A DNA stretch of 39,074 bases from CAYMEK01 sp964389305 (GCA_964389305.1 CAYMEK010000040.1:1-39074), one strand, 5' to 3'; shown: positions 16,590 to 25,572, numbered from the stretch's first letter. Numbers and translations are program-made. Notes: generated by a model not told the origin, from the letters alone.

Positions 16590-18587
16590 ATGAAGCTCAG
16601 GCCAAGGTTAAAGCCGGCCGTGGTGATTCCGGCATTCATTTTGTTCGTTCCCTCCCCGCTCCCATGGGCCGGCGGCGCTCAGGAGAGCAGCGCCGGCGCC
16701 CGAGGAGCGTACGTCGCCGAGCAGGGAAGGATCATACCGCCGGAGGAGATCGATATAGGCTCCTATGTCGCCTCTATCGACTACGATTACCCGGATCCAG
16801 CCGGAGAGTTCGGCGTCAGCCTGTACAGCGGGCACCGGCAGGTTTCCATGGCAGGACAGGAGGAGATCGTTCAGATCGGCATCCAGGGCAAGCGAACGCG
16901 CTTCGAGGATCTCCCGACGCTGAACCTGGCCTTTGTATTCGACGGCAGCGGCTCCATGAGCGAGGAGCACAAGATTGAGTGGGCCAAGGAGGCCTTCGAG
17001 CTGCTGCTTCACCGTCTGCGGCGGCAGGACATCCTTTCGGTCGTGGCTTTCTCAGAGACTGCGAATCTCCTGCTTCCGGCTACCCGCGTGGAGGAGATAA
17101 CCGGGCGGAAGGGCCTGCTCGACAGAGTACGTGCGGTCACGGCGCAAGGCGCCTCCAGCCTGGAAGCCGGCCTCGGCGCCGGTTACGAGCAGGTGCTCGC
17201 CGGATATCGCCCCGAGTGCGTCAACCGGGTCGTCTTCGTCTCCGACGGTCTCGGAAGCCTGGAGAAGGCCGCTGAAGTCGTTCAGGCTTATCGAAACAGG
17301 GGTGTTTCCCTGTCCACGATCAGCGTGGGGATGAACTGCGATCTGGACACTATGCGCCAACTCGCCAAACAGGGCGCCGGCAGCTCCCGGTTCATCTCCA
17401 ACCGGGAAAAAATGCAGGAGATCTTCAGCACGGATCTCGACCGCATGATCGTGCCGATTGCCTACGATCTCGACCTGGAGCTGGAGTTGGTCCGCGGCAC
17501 GGAGCTGCTGGGCACCTGGGGATACGAGCACCGGGTGTCAGGAAACATGGCTCACTATTCGCTGCCGGCGCTGCATCATCGCGACTACGAGACGATCCTG
17601 GTCCTGGTCCGTTTGCCGGGAAGCCGGGTGCCGGGCCGTAAGGAGATCGCCCGGCTCAGGCTCACCTATGCCGACAGGACGGGAGCCCTTCATGCTATGG
17701 GGCCCTACCTTCTGTCGGTGGACTACAGCGGCGCGTCGATCGCAACCGGAGGCATCTCCGATCCGACCGTGCTGAAAGCTGGCACCATGCTCCACACGGC
17801 TCAAGGGCTGAAAACGATCGGTCTTCTATACTACTCCAGCCAGGAAGCGGCCAAGGGGCTTCCTCGGCTAAACAGCTCTTCCTGGCACAATGTCGATGTT
17901 CCCCAGGACAGCCAGGTCAAGGCGGTCCTCAGTTCGGAGAGGGAAGAGGTTTCGGGGGCGGTCCGGGCGAATAAACTGCGTTGTCTGGACCTGGCCGAAG
18001 CGATCCATAAGGAGATCCTCAACACCCGTCTGCGTCTGGGCGAGGAGTCTTTCTCCGAGGAGCTCGGTATCGTTAGAAAGTACATCGAGATGATCGGAGG
18101 CGAGCTCGGTTTGGCCGGACCGGTGATCGCGAGGCTGTTGGCCGACGAGGAGATCCAGGGCAGTGAGACTGCCGGTGGAACTCGGAAAAGGCTGGAAGAG
18201 CTGGCGGAAGAGCTCGCCCTCGCGCTGGAAGGACGGGCGGGAGGGAGCATTGCTTTCTTCGGCTTTACTTCCGGAGGCGCAGAAGCTGCCTTGCTCCAAA
18301 ACACGGTGGACCGCATCACCCGTGCCCGGTTGGCGAAGCTGGCCGGCTTCGGAATCATCGGGGAGCCGGCCATTGAGGAGGCTCTGGCAGAATTGGAGGT
18401 TTCGCCCCGAGAGCTGCTGGACAACACCGTAGCCTTGAAGGCCGGAATCGGGCTCCAGGCGGACGTTGTTCTGGTCGGCCGAATCGTGGAGATGCCCGAT
18501 TCGACCGTCGTATTCGGGAAGCTGCTGGATTGCGCCTCCGGCGCCGTACTTTCAGTCGCCCAGGTGATACTGGCCGCAGAGGATTGA
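16590..18587 (+). CDS. Exported VWA-domain protein with CsgG/FlgO-like C-terminal domain (copy 1)
   Basis: This is a 665-residue protein. The start is set at ATG 16590 (GGGGGAGAG just upstream) because a clean signal peptide follows (VVIPAFILFVPSPLPWAGGA). A conserved presegment contains EQGRIIPPEEIDIGSYVASI and YSGHRQVSMAGQEEI. The von Willebrand A domain starts near 110 with MIDAS D118-G-S-G-S122. A beta-rich middle part includes LHHRDYETILV. The C-terminal ~115 residues (SIAFFGFTSGGAE, then EEALAELEVS, ADVVLVGRI, VIFGKLLD-like strands and GAVLSVAQVIL) follow the CsgG/FlgO/LpoB outline. It is paralogous to the gene at 20006-22003, which has the identical length. Binding target unknown. Confidence 0.85.
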   Translation: MKLRPRLKPAVVIPAFILFVPSPLPWAGGAQESSAGARGAYVAEQGRIIPPEEIDIGSYVASIDYDYPDPAGEFGVSLYSGHRQVSMAGQEEIVQIGIQGKRTRFEDLPTLNLAFVFDGSGSMSEEHKIEWAKEAFELLLHRLRRQDILSVVAFSETANLLLPATRVEEITGRKGLLDRVRAVTAQGASSLEAGLGAGYEQVLAGYRPECVNRVVFVSDGLGSLEKAAEVVQAYRNRGVSLSTISVGMNCDLDTMRQLAKQGAGSSRFISNREKMQEIFSTDLDRMIVPIAYDLDLELELVRGTELLGTWGYEHRVSGNMAHYSLPALHHRDYETILVLVRLPGSRVPGRKEIARLRLTYADRTGALHAMGPYLLSVDYSGASIATGGISDPTVLKAGTMLHTAQGLKTIGLLYYSSQEAAKGLPRLNSSSWHNVDVPQDSQVKAVLSSEREEVSGAVRANKLRCLDLAEAIHKEILNTRLRLGEESFSEELGIVRKYIEMIGGELGLAGPVIARLLADEEIQGSETAGGTRKRLEELAEELALALEGRAGGSIAFFGFTSGGAEAALLQNTVDRITRARLAKLAGFGIIGEPAIEEALAELEVSPRELLDNTVALKAGIGLQADVVLVGRIVEMPDSTVVFGKLLDCASGAVLSVAQVILAAED

Positions 18588-18609
18588 AGGCCGGCGGTTC
18601 GTGAGGAAT

Positions 18610-19995
18610 CTAAGGGAAATATCTGATAGTCCGAAACACGATTTCGGTCGGCACATCGTAGCACTCTATCGCATTGTCGGTCTCCACCGTCTTGCGCTCG
18701 ATCCAGTTGCCGTTCTCGTCATAAACGTACAGGTGCTTCCAGCTGCTCGTCAGGGAGCCGTCCGGATTGTATGAAGCGCTCTCGACCAGATCCCCCAGCT
18801 CGTTGTAGCTGGACGACTCCCGCGATTGCTGCCGGCCGTCGAGGTCGAAGCGGATCTCCTCGAGAAGCCTGCCCGCCGCGTCGTACTCGTAAATAACACG
18901 AAAGCCTCGATCTACACCCCTTCCCGAGACACGCTCGAGGATCTTGTTGCCCCTGCCGTTGTAGATTGTTTCGGTCATCCTGAAGACCCGGCCCCGGCTG
19001 TCGTAGGAAGTCTCCATGGTGGTACGGCCGCTTCCGTCGTAGCGATACTCCCAGCGGAAGGAGAAGGCCTCCAGTCTATGGCGATACTCCTTCAGCAGGA
19101 CATTGCCGCCCGAGTCGTAGCTGTAGATCCAGGTATGGTCGAGCACGCCCTCAAGATCGAACCAGTCTACCGTCTCGATCAGTCTATCCGCCGTTGAATA
19201 AGTATACCGCCGCTTCGAGACAGGCAACCCGCGGTTTCGGCTGTGGTCGACCTCGATAAGCCTGGCCTTCGGATCGTAGAGGAATGTGTAGGTCTCCGGC
19301 GAGGCGGATTGGTTGTCCGAGTAGCGGGCCTGTTCCAGCCGACCCTTAGCGTCGTAGCCGTATGTCCATTTCCGAACAGCCTCTCCCGAGCCCTTGCGCA
19401 TTTCGGTTATTCGGCCACGCCCATCGAAGCGCGTAGTTTCATCTCCCCCCCAGCGGGGAGAGTGACTGATCAAGACTCCTCCGTCTATCAGGCTGCGCTC
19501 CCAGCGTTGGATGATCAGCCCTTTGCCGTCGTAGTGGATCTCCGAAAGCTTTTCTCCGGACGCATCGAAACGCCGCAGGATTTTGCTGCTGATCGAGCCG
19601 TCGCTGTCGTAGCGAATCTGCGAGGTGACCGCCCCGTCCGGGCCGCACGACATTTCCCAGGACGATACCAGCCCTCCGGGGCCGTAGTCCTCGCGGGCTG
19701 TCAACGTGCCGTCCCGGTCGTAACTGTACGTGCTCCGAGCCCCGGACCCTCCGTAGGAGCGCTCCTCGGTCTTGTAGCCGGCTTCGTTGAAATCGACTCT
19801 CTTCGTGAGCACAGGGATTTGATGCATCCAATCACCGCTTCGTTCCTCGTAGCCCGCCATTCTTTCTACCACGCTCCTTACCCGGCCCCTCAGTCCCATT
19901 TGAGCCACGTCGGTCTGCCCCGCCTGCGGATGGAGCTGGGTGGCGAGAGCGGTGAGGAGCAGCAAAGCACTGGCTGCGCCGCGGGTGCCCGTCAT
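18610..19995 (-). CDS. Exported YD-repeat (RHS-like) protein
   Basis: This 461-residue protein has a signal peptide (ASALLLLTALATQLHPQAG) and then a chain of RHS/YD-type repeats: STYSYDRDGTLTAR, IRYDSDGSISSK, TYGYDAKGRLEQ, TFLYDPKARLIE, IYSYDSGGNVLL, WEYRYDGSGRTTM, VIYEYDAAGRLLEE, ASYNPDGSLTSS and YVYDENGNWIERK. There is no RHS core protease motif or toxin domain at the C-terminus, so it is a short stand-alone YD shell. Its ribosome binding site (AGGAGG) overlaps the stop of the upstream VWA gene, indicating coupled translation, and it converges with the first VWA gene 22 bases away. Confidence 0.85.
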   Translation of the reverse strand: MTGTRGAASALLLLTALATQLHPQAGQTDVAQMGLRGRVRSVVERMAGYEERSGDWMHQIPVLTKRVDFNEAGYKTEERSYGGSGARSTYSYDRDGTLTAREDYGPGGLVSSWEMSCGPDGAVTSQIRYDSDGSISSKILRRFDASGEKLSEIHYDGKGLIIQRWERSLIDGGVLISHSPRWGGDETTRFDGRGRITEMRKGSGEAVRKWTYGYDAKGRLEQARYSDNQSASPETYTFLYDPKARLIEVDHSRNRGLPVSKRRYTYSTADRLIETVDWFDLEGVLDHTWIYSYDSGGNVLLKEYRHRLEAFSFRWEYRYDGSGRTTMETSYDSRGRVFRMTETIYNGRGNKILERVSGRGVDRGFRVIYEYDAAGRLLEEIRFDLDGRQQSRESSSYNELGDLVESASYNPDGSLTSSWKHLYVYDENGNWIERKTVETDNAIECYDVPTEIVFRTIRYFP

Positions 19996-20005
19996 CCAAG
20001 CCCTC

Positions 20006-22003
20006 CTAGGTCAACAACCTGGTGAGGTCTGCATCTTTGGGCAGTATAACCTGGGCAACAGACTCCACCTCTCCGGTCTCGACATTGATAACGCGCCCGA
20101 AAATAACCACTGTGGCCTCCATCTCGATGACAGATCCGGTTACGATGTAGTTCGCCGCCAGGAACCTGCCGACCTCGATGGCCTGTTCGGTGTCCATCAA
20201 GTCCGAGAGGGCGAGCTCCTGCTCGGCCAGCAGCGAATCCAGCCTGGCCCTTTCAACCAGCCTCAGCGTGTCTATCCTGCCGATTTCCATTACAGCCATT
20301 TCGTTCAGAAGATCGATCAATGCCGAGGGACGGTTGGCCCCGGTGGTGAACCCCGATATGGCGACCACCGCCTGTTTTTTGAACCTCAGATCGATAGTCA
20401 TTTCCCGGAACAGGTTGGACAGGTGGTCCTGCAGCGGCCGCTGCCGGACCTCGGGCGTAATCTCTGTGTCGTTTTGCACGGTTGCCACCCTGGGCTGCTC
20501 CCACTGCAGCTCCCGGCCTATGATATCGATGTATTGCGACAAGATCTCGATCTCGTCGTCAAAACCCTCGTTGTCGAGTCTCAGTCGCGCGTTCCCTATC
20601 TCCTTCTTCATGGCCACCGTGATATCCATCGCCCGCTGCATCTTGGAGGCCACGGATTCTTCGAGACTTTCGATCTCGGGGCTGCTTAGATCTTCATAGG
20701 AGGCGCCGCGGTCGCTTTTCCTCCAAAGCTCGTCGCGATCCAGGTTGATTTGTTCCATCTCCTCCTTGCAGGAATAGTAAAGCTCGCCGACCGTTGCCAG
20801 GCTCTTGGCGAAGCGCATCATCGTGCCCGATTGAAGGACCAGGCCGCTGGAGAATCCCGCCACCGGCTGTTCCATGTCTACGAACTCGACGGTCAATACA
20901 TGAGGGCCCGAGCGGCGCCGGGCTCCCTCCAGGTCTTCGTAGTCTATGGTGAAGCGAGCCAGCTCCCCGGCGCCGGCTGAGGCCTGGGGTAAAACACGCA
21001 GGCGTACCAGAATCGTCTCGTAGTCGCGGTGGTGAAGGGTATCCTGGGCGTAGTGAATCTTGTTGCCGGCAATCCGGTTCCGGTAACCCCAGGTCTCCAG
21101 TATTTCCACCGGCCGGAGGAACTCCAGGGTCATCTCCAGATTGCGGGCCACCGGGACCGCCATGCGGTCCAGTTCGCTGCCGAAGGTCTTTTCCATCTCC
21201 TCTCGATCGGAAATGAACCGCGAGCTGCCGCCTCCGCGCCTGGCCAGCTCCATCATCAATTCCAGATCGAAATCCGTGCCTACCCCTATCGTGGAAACGT
21301 TTATGCCCATCTCTTTGTACGTTTCGGCCATATCCAGGAGGCCTTTCGACTCGCCAACCCCGTCGGTGAGAAACAGCACTCGATTTGTGTATTCTCTGCG
21401 GTAGTTGGCGAGGACCTGCTGGTAGCCGAGCTCCAGACCCGCCACCAGGTTTGTCCCCCCGCCCGGTTGGATGGAGCTCACCCTGCGTTTGAATGAAAGC
21501 CGCCGGTCCCGGCTGGTCATCTGGGTCGAAGGGAAGAGGACCCGCGCGCCGTTGTCGAAAGCCACCAGGGAAACGAAATCGATATCCCGCACACGCTCGA
21601 TGAAAATATCGAAGGCGTCCTTGACCCAGCCTATCTTGTCGGCGGCCCTCATGGATCCGCTCTTGTCGATGACGAAAGCCAGGTTCAAGGGCGGGAGATC
21701 CTCGAACTCGAGCTTTTTCCCCTGGATCCCGATCTGGATGACCTCTTCCTGGCCCGAGGTGGATACCTGGTGGTGCCCCGAGTAGAGGGTGACTCCGAGG
21801 TCCTCCTCAGGCTCGGGATACCTGTAATCGATATGGGCGATGTAGGAATCGACGTGGACTTCTTGTGCCGGGATGATGATCCCCTGGCCGGCCAGGTACT
21901 TGCCGCGCGTGGCGGAGGAAGCAGCTTCCGCTTCTCCCCCGCACCAGGCGAACACGGGGATGAGTAGAAAGAACGGAACCAGGATACGCTGCAACGTTCT
22001 CAT
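20006..22003 (-). CDS. Exported VWA-domain protein with CsgG/FlgO-like C-terminal domain (copy 2)
   Basis: This 665-residue protein has a signal peptide (ILVPFFLLIPVFAW) followed by CGGEAEAA. The MIDAS of the VWA domain is D113-K-S-G-S117, with TNRVLFLTDGVGE and STIGVGTDFDLELM later in the domain. The C-terminal ~115 residues (VVAISGFTTGANRP, LRLVERARLDSLLAEQELAL, AIEVGRFLAANYIVTGSV, VIFGRVINVETGEVESVAQV) match the CsgG/FlgO/LPP20 pattern closely: a strand, a VER-x-LD-LL-EQ helix, then strands around a TGSV turn. AAAGGAGG precedes the ATG. It is followed by the coupled YD-repeat gene. It is a paralogue of the gene at 16590-18587. Confidence 0.88.
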   Translation of the reverse strand: MRTLQRILVPFFLLIPVFAWCGGEAEAASSATRGKYLAGQGIIIPAQEVHVDSYIAHIDYRYPEPEEDLGVTLYSGHHQVSTSGQEEVIQIGIQGKKLEFEDLPPLNLAFVIDKSGSMRAADKIGWVKDAFDIFIERVRDIDFVSLVAFDNGARVLFPSTQMTSRDRRLSFKRRVSSIQPGGGTNLVAGLELGYQQVLANYRREYTNRVLFLTDGVGESKGLLDMAETYKEMGINVSTIGVGTDFDLELMMELARRGGGSSRFISDREEMEKTFGSELDRMAVPVARNLEMTLEFLRPVEILETWGYRNRIAGNKIHYAQDTLHHRDYETILVRLRVLPQASAGAGELARFTIDYEDLEGARRRSGPHVLTVEFVDMEQPVAGFSSGLVLQSGTMMRFAKSLATVGELYYSCKEEMEQINLDRDELWRKSDRGASYEDLSSPEIESLEESVASKMQRAMDITVAMKKEIGNARLRLDNEGFDDEIEILSQYIDIIGRELQWEQPRVATVQNDTEITPEVRQRPLQDHLSNLFREMTIDLRFKKQAVVAISGFTTGANRPSALIDLLNEMAVMEIGRIDTLRLVERARLDSLLAEQELALSDLMDTEQAIEVGRFLAANYIVTGSVIEMEATVVIFGRVINVETGEVESVAQVILPKDADLTRLLT

Positions 22004-22065
22004 GATATCCTCCTTTCACTTCTTACTTCCCTCAATGCTGCCAAAAGAAAAAGTACCGCTTGAAG

Positions 22066-22104
22066 TATACAGCAAATTATACAGCAAAGGAGAGCTTCAG
22101 TCAG
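22066..22104 (-). promoter_or_regulatory. Promoter with tandem 11-bp direct repeats upstream of the second VWA gene
   Basis: On the minus strand CTGACT (22099-22104), a 17-nt spacer and TATAAT (22076-22081) form a promoter whose -35 box lies in the last codons of selB. Two direct repeats TATACAGCAAA (plus-strand 22066-22076 and 22078-22088), with a 12-bp period, cover the -10 box and the start region. This is a likely operator. Confidence 0.6.
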
Positions 22105-23893
22105 GTGTCCTTGTCACGATGCGGTCGTTTCCGCTGCGTTTCACGAATCCGTCGCTTTCCATGCGGTTGAGCAGGGGGATGACGTACTTGCGGGAAAGCC
22201 GGGTCCGGTTTTTGGTTTCGGCGATGGTCAGGATGTCTCCGGCCTTGAGATCGCCGAGACACGTTTTGACCAGTTCGAGATAACTCTGCTTCTCGTAGTA
22301 GATCTCCCCATCCAGGCTGACCGCCACGTCGACCCGTACCAGATTGCGAAGCTCCTTCCTGGCGCCGGCAACCTTGAGCTTGCTCGCCTCCAGCCCCCGG
22401 CTTCCCCCTGCGCGCAGTTCCCGAAGAAGCTGACGGCCCATCGGGGACACCGCCGGCGCCTGTCCACCCGCAGGAAAAAGGAGGCCGGCTCGCAGGGCAA
22501 GATTTCCCTGCTCCACCATCTGGAGGGATAGGAGACGCAGAAGCTCTTTCGTTACCCCTCGCATCTTGGTGGTCAATTCGTCGATCCGCACCCCTCCCGC
22601 GTTGCCGGCCAGCTCCCGGATCCGCTTCTCCAGCCGCTCCCTGTACTCCGTCGATATGAGCCAGCCGCCGAGCTTCGCGGTCCCCTGCCGCAGATCGGCG
22701 GCCAGCTCCAGGCCCCGGGCATCCGCCGGGGTGAGCGCTCCCTCCAGGGCGAGCTTCAGCCGGCACAGCTCCTGCGGACCCGCTTCGGCCGGCAAGGTCG
22801 ACTCGATTTTCGCCAGAAGCAGCCGCTGCTGTCTGGTACTCCTGCCGAGCCACAGAACGCGCCCCCCGCCGATAATGGCGCTGCCCCCCTGCTGGATGAG
22901 CACGATCGGCTGATTCCAAAGCAGCGGGACGGCCCGGTCACAGCGGATTCGCACCAGATTGCCCGCGGCAAAACGGGTCAGCCGGGCGATTTGATGGCCT
23001 GTGCCCGCAGCGAACTCCACTTCGGTGTCCCTCTTCAAGGACGGAGTCCCGTCCCCTTCAGGAGGACTCTGGAGGCGGACGATAAACTCCGTCACCACCT
23101 GGAAAGGGCTCTGCGATCGACTCAAGAGGTCACCCCGGCCGATTCGCCGGGCTTCGATGCCGCTGAGGTTGACCGCCAGCCGGGTAACCGGCTCGGCCCG
23201 CTCGCATTCCCTGTAGTAGGACTGAAGGCCGCGAACTCGTACCGGCACGTTCTGGGGAAGTAGCAGCAATTCCTCTCCCCGCTGAATCTCTCCTCCCCCC
23301 AGGCTGCCCGTGACCACCACCCCGGTGCCTTTCACCGTGAATACCCTGTCCACGTACAGGTGTGTAAAGATCTTCCTCGGCGGGCCAATCTCCTCAAGTT
23401 GCTCCAGGATCAATCCCTTGAGCTCTGCGATGCCCTGCCCGGTGCGGGCGGATACGGCGATCGCGGGCACCCGGGGATAACCCAGGCGCCGGCATTCATC
23501 GGCGCTCCGATCTGTGACCTGGCGGACCCGCTGCGGTGTACCGAGATCGGCCTTGGTGATCACCGCGATCAGCCGGGGAACGCCCATCAAACGCAGGACC
23601 CGGGTATGATCCGTTGACTGCCGCATCCAGCCATCGTCTACGGCCACGGTCAGCAGGGCCAGATTCAGGGACCAGGCTCCCGCCACCATGTTGCGGATGA
23701 AGCGTTCGTGTCCGGGCACATCGATCACTCCCACCGGTTCTCCTTCCGGAGTGAAGAAGTGGGCAAACCCCAGGTCGATGGTCAAGCCGCGGCGTTTTTC
23801 TTCGGGCAGCCTGTCCGCATTGATGCCGGTGAGGGCCTCGATGAGCAGCGTCTTTCCATGATCTACATGTCCGGCGGTCCCGATGACGTGCAT
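22097..23893 (-). CDS. selB: Selenocysteine-specific elongation factor SelB
   Basis: This 598-residue GTPase delivers Sec-tRNA(Sec) to ribosomes paused at UGA codons marked by a SECIS hairpin. The G1 motif GHVDHGKT is at residues 8-15, G2 region RRGLTIDLGFAHF, G3 DVPGH, and G4 TKAD in the form ITKADLG. Two beta-barrel domains follow, then the C-terminal winged-helix SECIS-binding repeats, including KNRTRLSRKYVIPLLNRMESDGFVKRSGNDRIV at the end. AGGAGG precedes the ATG. It lies 32 bases after selA in a selC-selA-selB order. Confidence 0.97.
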   Translation of the reverse strand: MHVIGTAGHVDHGKTLLIEALTGINADRLPEEKRRGLTIDLGFAHFFTPEGEPVGVIDVPGHERFIRNMVAGAWSLNLALLTVAVDDGWMRQSTDHTRVLRLMGVPRLIAVITKADLGTPQRVRQVTDRSADECRRLGYPRVPAIAVSARTGQGIAELKGLILEQLEEIGPPRKIFTHLYVDRVFTVKGTGVVVTGSLGGGEIQRGEELLLLPQNVPVRVRGLQSYYRECERAEPVTRLAVNLSGIEARRIGRGDLLSRSQSPFQVVTEFIVRLQSPPEGDGTPSLKRDTEVEFAAGTGHQIARLTRFAAGNLVRIRCDRAVPLLWNQPIVLIQQGGSAIIGGGRVLWLGRSTRQQRLLLAKIESTLPAEAGPQELCRLKLALEGALTPADARGLELAADLRQGTAKLGGWLISTEYRERLEKRIRELAGNAGGVRIDELTTKMRGVTKELLRLLSLQMVEQGNLALRAGLLFPAGGQAPAVSPMGRQLLRELRAGGSRGLEASKLKVAGARKELRNLVRVDVAVSLDGEIYYEKQSYLELVKTCLGDLKAGDILTIAETKNRTRLSRKYVIPLLNRMESDGFVKRSGNDRIVTRTPD

Positions 23894-23925
23894 CTGAGGC
23901 TCCTCCTGCGTCTCGCAGCCTTCTT

Positions 23926-25287
23926 TCAGGAATCCCCGCGCGAAAGCCGCCCGAGGGCCTCTCGAACCGAGGGAAGGTCGTCGGGAAGCAGGGTGGCCAG
24001 GTTTAGCTGCACCCTACCCTCCACGATGGTTCCGATAATCGGGGGATCCAGCTCCCGCAAGGCCGCCAGGAGTTCCTGCGGCTTTGCGTCCGTTTCCAGC
24101 TCGATCGACAGAGACGGAAACCGTTCGTCCGGGGCGCTTCCCCCGCCGGTGGTCGCGGTAGAATCGACCAGCCTGAGGCCTGATTCGGGCAAACCGGCAA
24201 GCAGGGATTCCCCCCTTTTACGAAGCTCTTCCATAGAAAGTCGCAGCAAGGCTTCAACCGGGGTGATCGCACCCGCGTTCAGCCTGGACACCAGGGTTTC
24301 TTCCATTAATGAGTAAATTGTTTTCCCTGGCCGGAAGATCCGGTTCAACGGATGCTGCGACAGGATCTGGATCAGATCCTGTCGTCCTACAATCAATCCG
24401 GCCTGCGGGCCCCCCAGCACCTTGTCTCCTGAAAAGCTGACGAGGTGGGCTCCGGAGTCCAGGTAATGGGAGACCGACTGCTCGCCGGGGAGACGCTCCG
24501 TGGTCGTGCCCGAGCCCTGGTCTACGACCAGGAGCACCTCTTCCGGAAGGCCCGCCGCCAGCTCCCGGACCGAGGGCCGGGAAGCAAAACCCCTGATCCG
24601 GAAGTTTGAATTGTGCACGATCAGGACCATGGCTGTATCCGGACTGAAGGCTGCCGTGTAGTCGGCCAGCCGGGTGATGTTGGTGGTGCCGACCTCCACC
24701 ATTCTTGCCCCGGCGTAGGCCAGGATCTCCGGGATCCGAAAACCTCCGCCGATCTGCACTTGCTCTCCCCTGGATACGATCACCTCCCTGCCACTGGCCA
24801 GAGAGGAGAGGATAAGGAACACCGCTGCCGCGTTGTTGTTCACCATCAGGGCGTCCTCTGCTCCCACCAGAAGGCCGAGCAGGTCGGGAACGATCCCGTT
24901 CCGCTTTCCCCGTTTACCCGTCTGCAGGTCGAACTCCAGGTTGCAGGAGCGGGTATTCACCGCTTCGGCGGCCTGCCAGGCCGTGGTGGAGATGGGCGTC
25001 CGGCCCAGGTTGGTGTGCAGCGCCACGCCCGTGGCGTTGATCAGGCGATGGATCCTCCGTCGTCCCGCGTCGCGGCAGCGTTGGATCGCGGCCTGAAGGA
25101 TGGCTTCGTTGCCGGGGAAGGCTTCTCCGGCCAGGATTTTTTCCTTGGCCTCTTCCACGGCGCAGGCAGCCAGGCGGGCCACCAGGGCACGGCTGAGCCG
25201 GGAAAACCAGGAGCGCAACTGCTCAGTCTGTAGAAGCTTCTCGATCTGGGGTAGCTGGGAGAGGGAGCCTTGGCCGGAATCGCTCAT
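23926..25287 (-). CDS. selA: L-seryl-tRNA(Sec) selenium transferase SelA
   Basis: This 453-residue PLP enzyme converts seryl-tRNA(Sec) to selenocysteinyl-tRNA(Sec) using selenophosphate. The N-terminal helical tRNA-binding domain (about 1-75) is followed by the fold-type I core with the conserved NATGVALHTNLGR motif, NNNAAAVFLIL, and VVDQGSG. The PLP lysine is K289 in FSGDKVLGGPQAG. Length is normal for bacterial SelA. It starts 25 bases after the tRNA(Sec) gene on the same strand. No selD (selenophosphate synthetase) is in the window. Confidence 0.97.
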   Translation of the reverse strand: MSDSGQGSLSQLPQIEKLLQTEQLRSWFSRLSRALVARLAACAVEEAKEKILAGEAFPGNEAILQAAIQRCRDAGRRRIHRLINATGVALHTNLGRTPISTTAWQAAEAVNTRSCNLEFDLQTGKRGKRNGIVPDLLGLLVGAEDALMVNNNAAAVFLILSSLASGREVIVSRGEQVQIGGGFRIPEILAYAGARMVEVGTTNITRLADYTAAFSPDTAMVLIVHNSNFRIRGFASRPSVRELAAGLPEEVLLVVDQGSGTTTERLPGEQSVSHYLDSGAHLVSFSGDKVLGGPQAGLIVGRQDLIQILSQHPLNRIFRPGKTIYSLMEETLVSRLNAGAITPVEALLRLSMEELRKRGESLLAGLPESGLRLVDSTATTGGGSAPDERFPSLSIELETDAKPQELLAALRELDPPIIGTIVEGRVQLNLATLLPDDLPSVREALGRLSRGDS

Positions 25288-25312
25288 GGTTCAGCGTACA
25301 GGTCCTCGGATA

Positions 25313-25402
25313 CGGAAGAGGCAGGAATCGAACCTGCCGTCGCCTGTTCAGACGACCAACGGTTTTGAAGACCGCGGAGACCACCAGATCTCATCAGCTT
25401 CC
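25313..25402 (-). tRNA. selC: tRNA-Sec (anticodon TCA)
   Basis: The minus strand gives a 90-nt tRNA. The D arm is the six-pair GAGATC / GGTCTC with the short TGGT loop that typifies tRNA(Sec). The anticodon loop is CTTCAAA, with the TCA anticodon at plus-strand 25366-25368. A long variable arm runs around GTCGTCTGAACAGGCGAC. The T arm is GCAGG-TTCGATT-CCTGC and the discriminator base is G. CCA is not encoded. The acceptor pairs GGAAG with CTTCC, but the next two positions do not pair. selA starts 25 bases downstream. Confidence 0.92.
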
Positions 25403-25413
25403 CGGTTCAAAAA

Positions 25414-25443
25414 AATATATCTTCCCAGCTTATGTTCTGTCAA
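25414..25443 (-). promoter_or_regulatory. Promoter of the selC-selA-selB operon
   Basis: On the minus strand TTGACA (25438-25443), an 18-nt spacer and TATATT (25414-25419) form a near-consensus sigma-70 promoter. The -10 box ends 11 bases before the tRNA(Sec) 5' end, as expected for a strong constitutive tRNA promoter. Confidence 0.78.
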
Positions 25444-25520
25444 TCTTCTAGAGCTGGCAAGGTGATAGCGCCGGGATCGATTTTTTCTTCGGGGTATGAG
25501 TTTTAGTTCAGGCGGGAAAA

Positions 25521-25572
25521 GGTCTATTCCCCTCCCTGCCCGCCCAATCCAATGCACGGAAGGGAATAGACC
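25521..25572 (-). terminator. Probable terminator after the seleno-peroxiredoxin gene
   Basis: A perfect 11-bp inverted repeat GGTCTATTCCC (25521-25531) / GGGAATAGACC (25562-25572) brackets a 30-nt loop, and on the minus strand it is followed by TTTT. It lies 53 bases after the peroxiredoxin stop and upstream of the selC promoter, separating the two transcripts. The long loop makes it less typical than a classical terminator. Confidence 0.6.

Noticed and set aside
17831..18664. Minus-strand Ser/Arg-rich ORF antisense to VWA copy 1
   Set aside because: Shadow composition; VWA copy 1 is confirmed by its paralogue.
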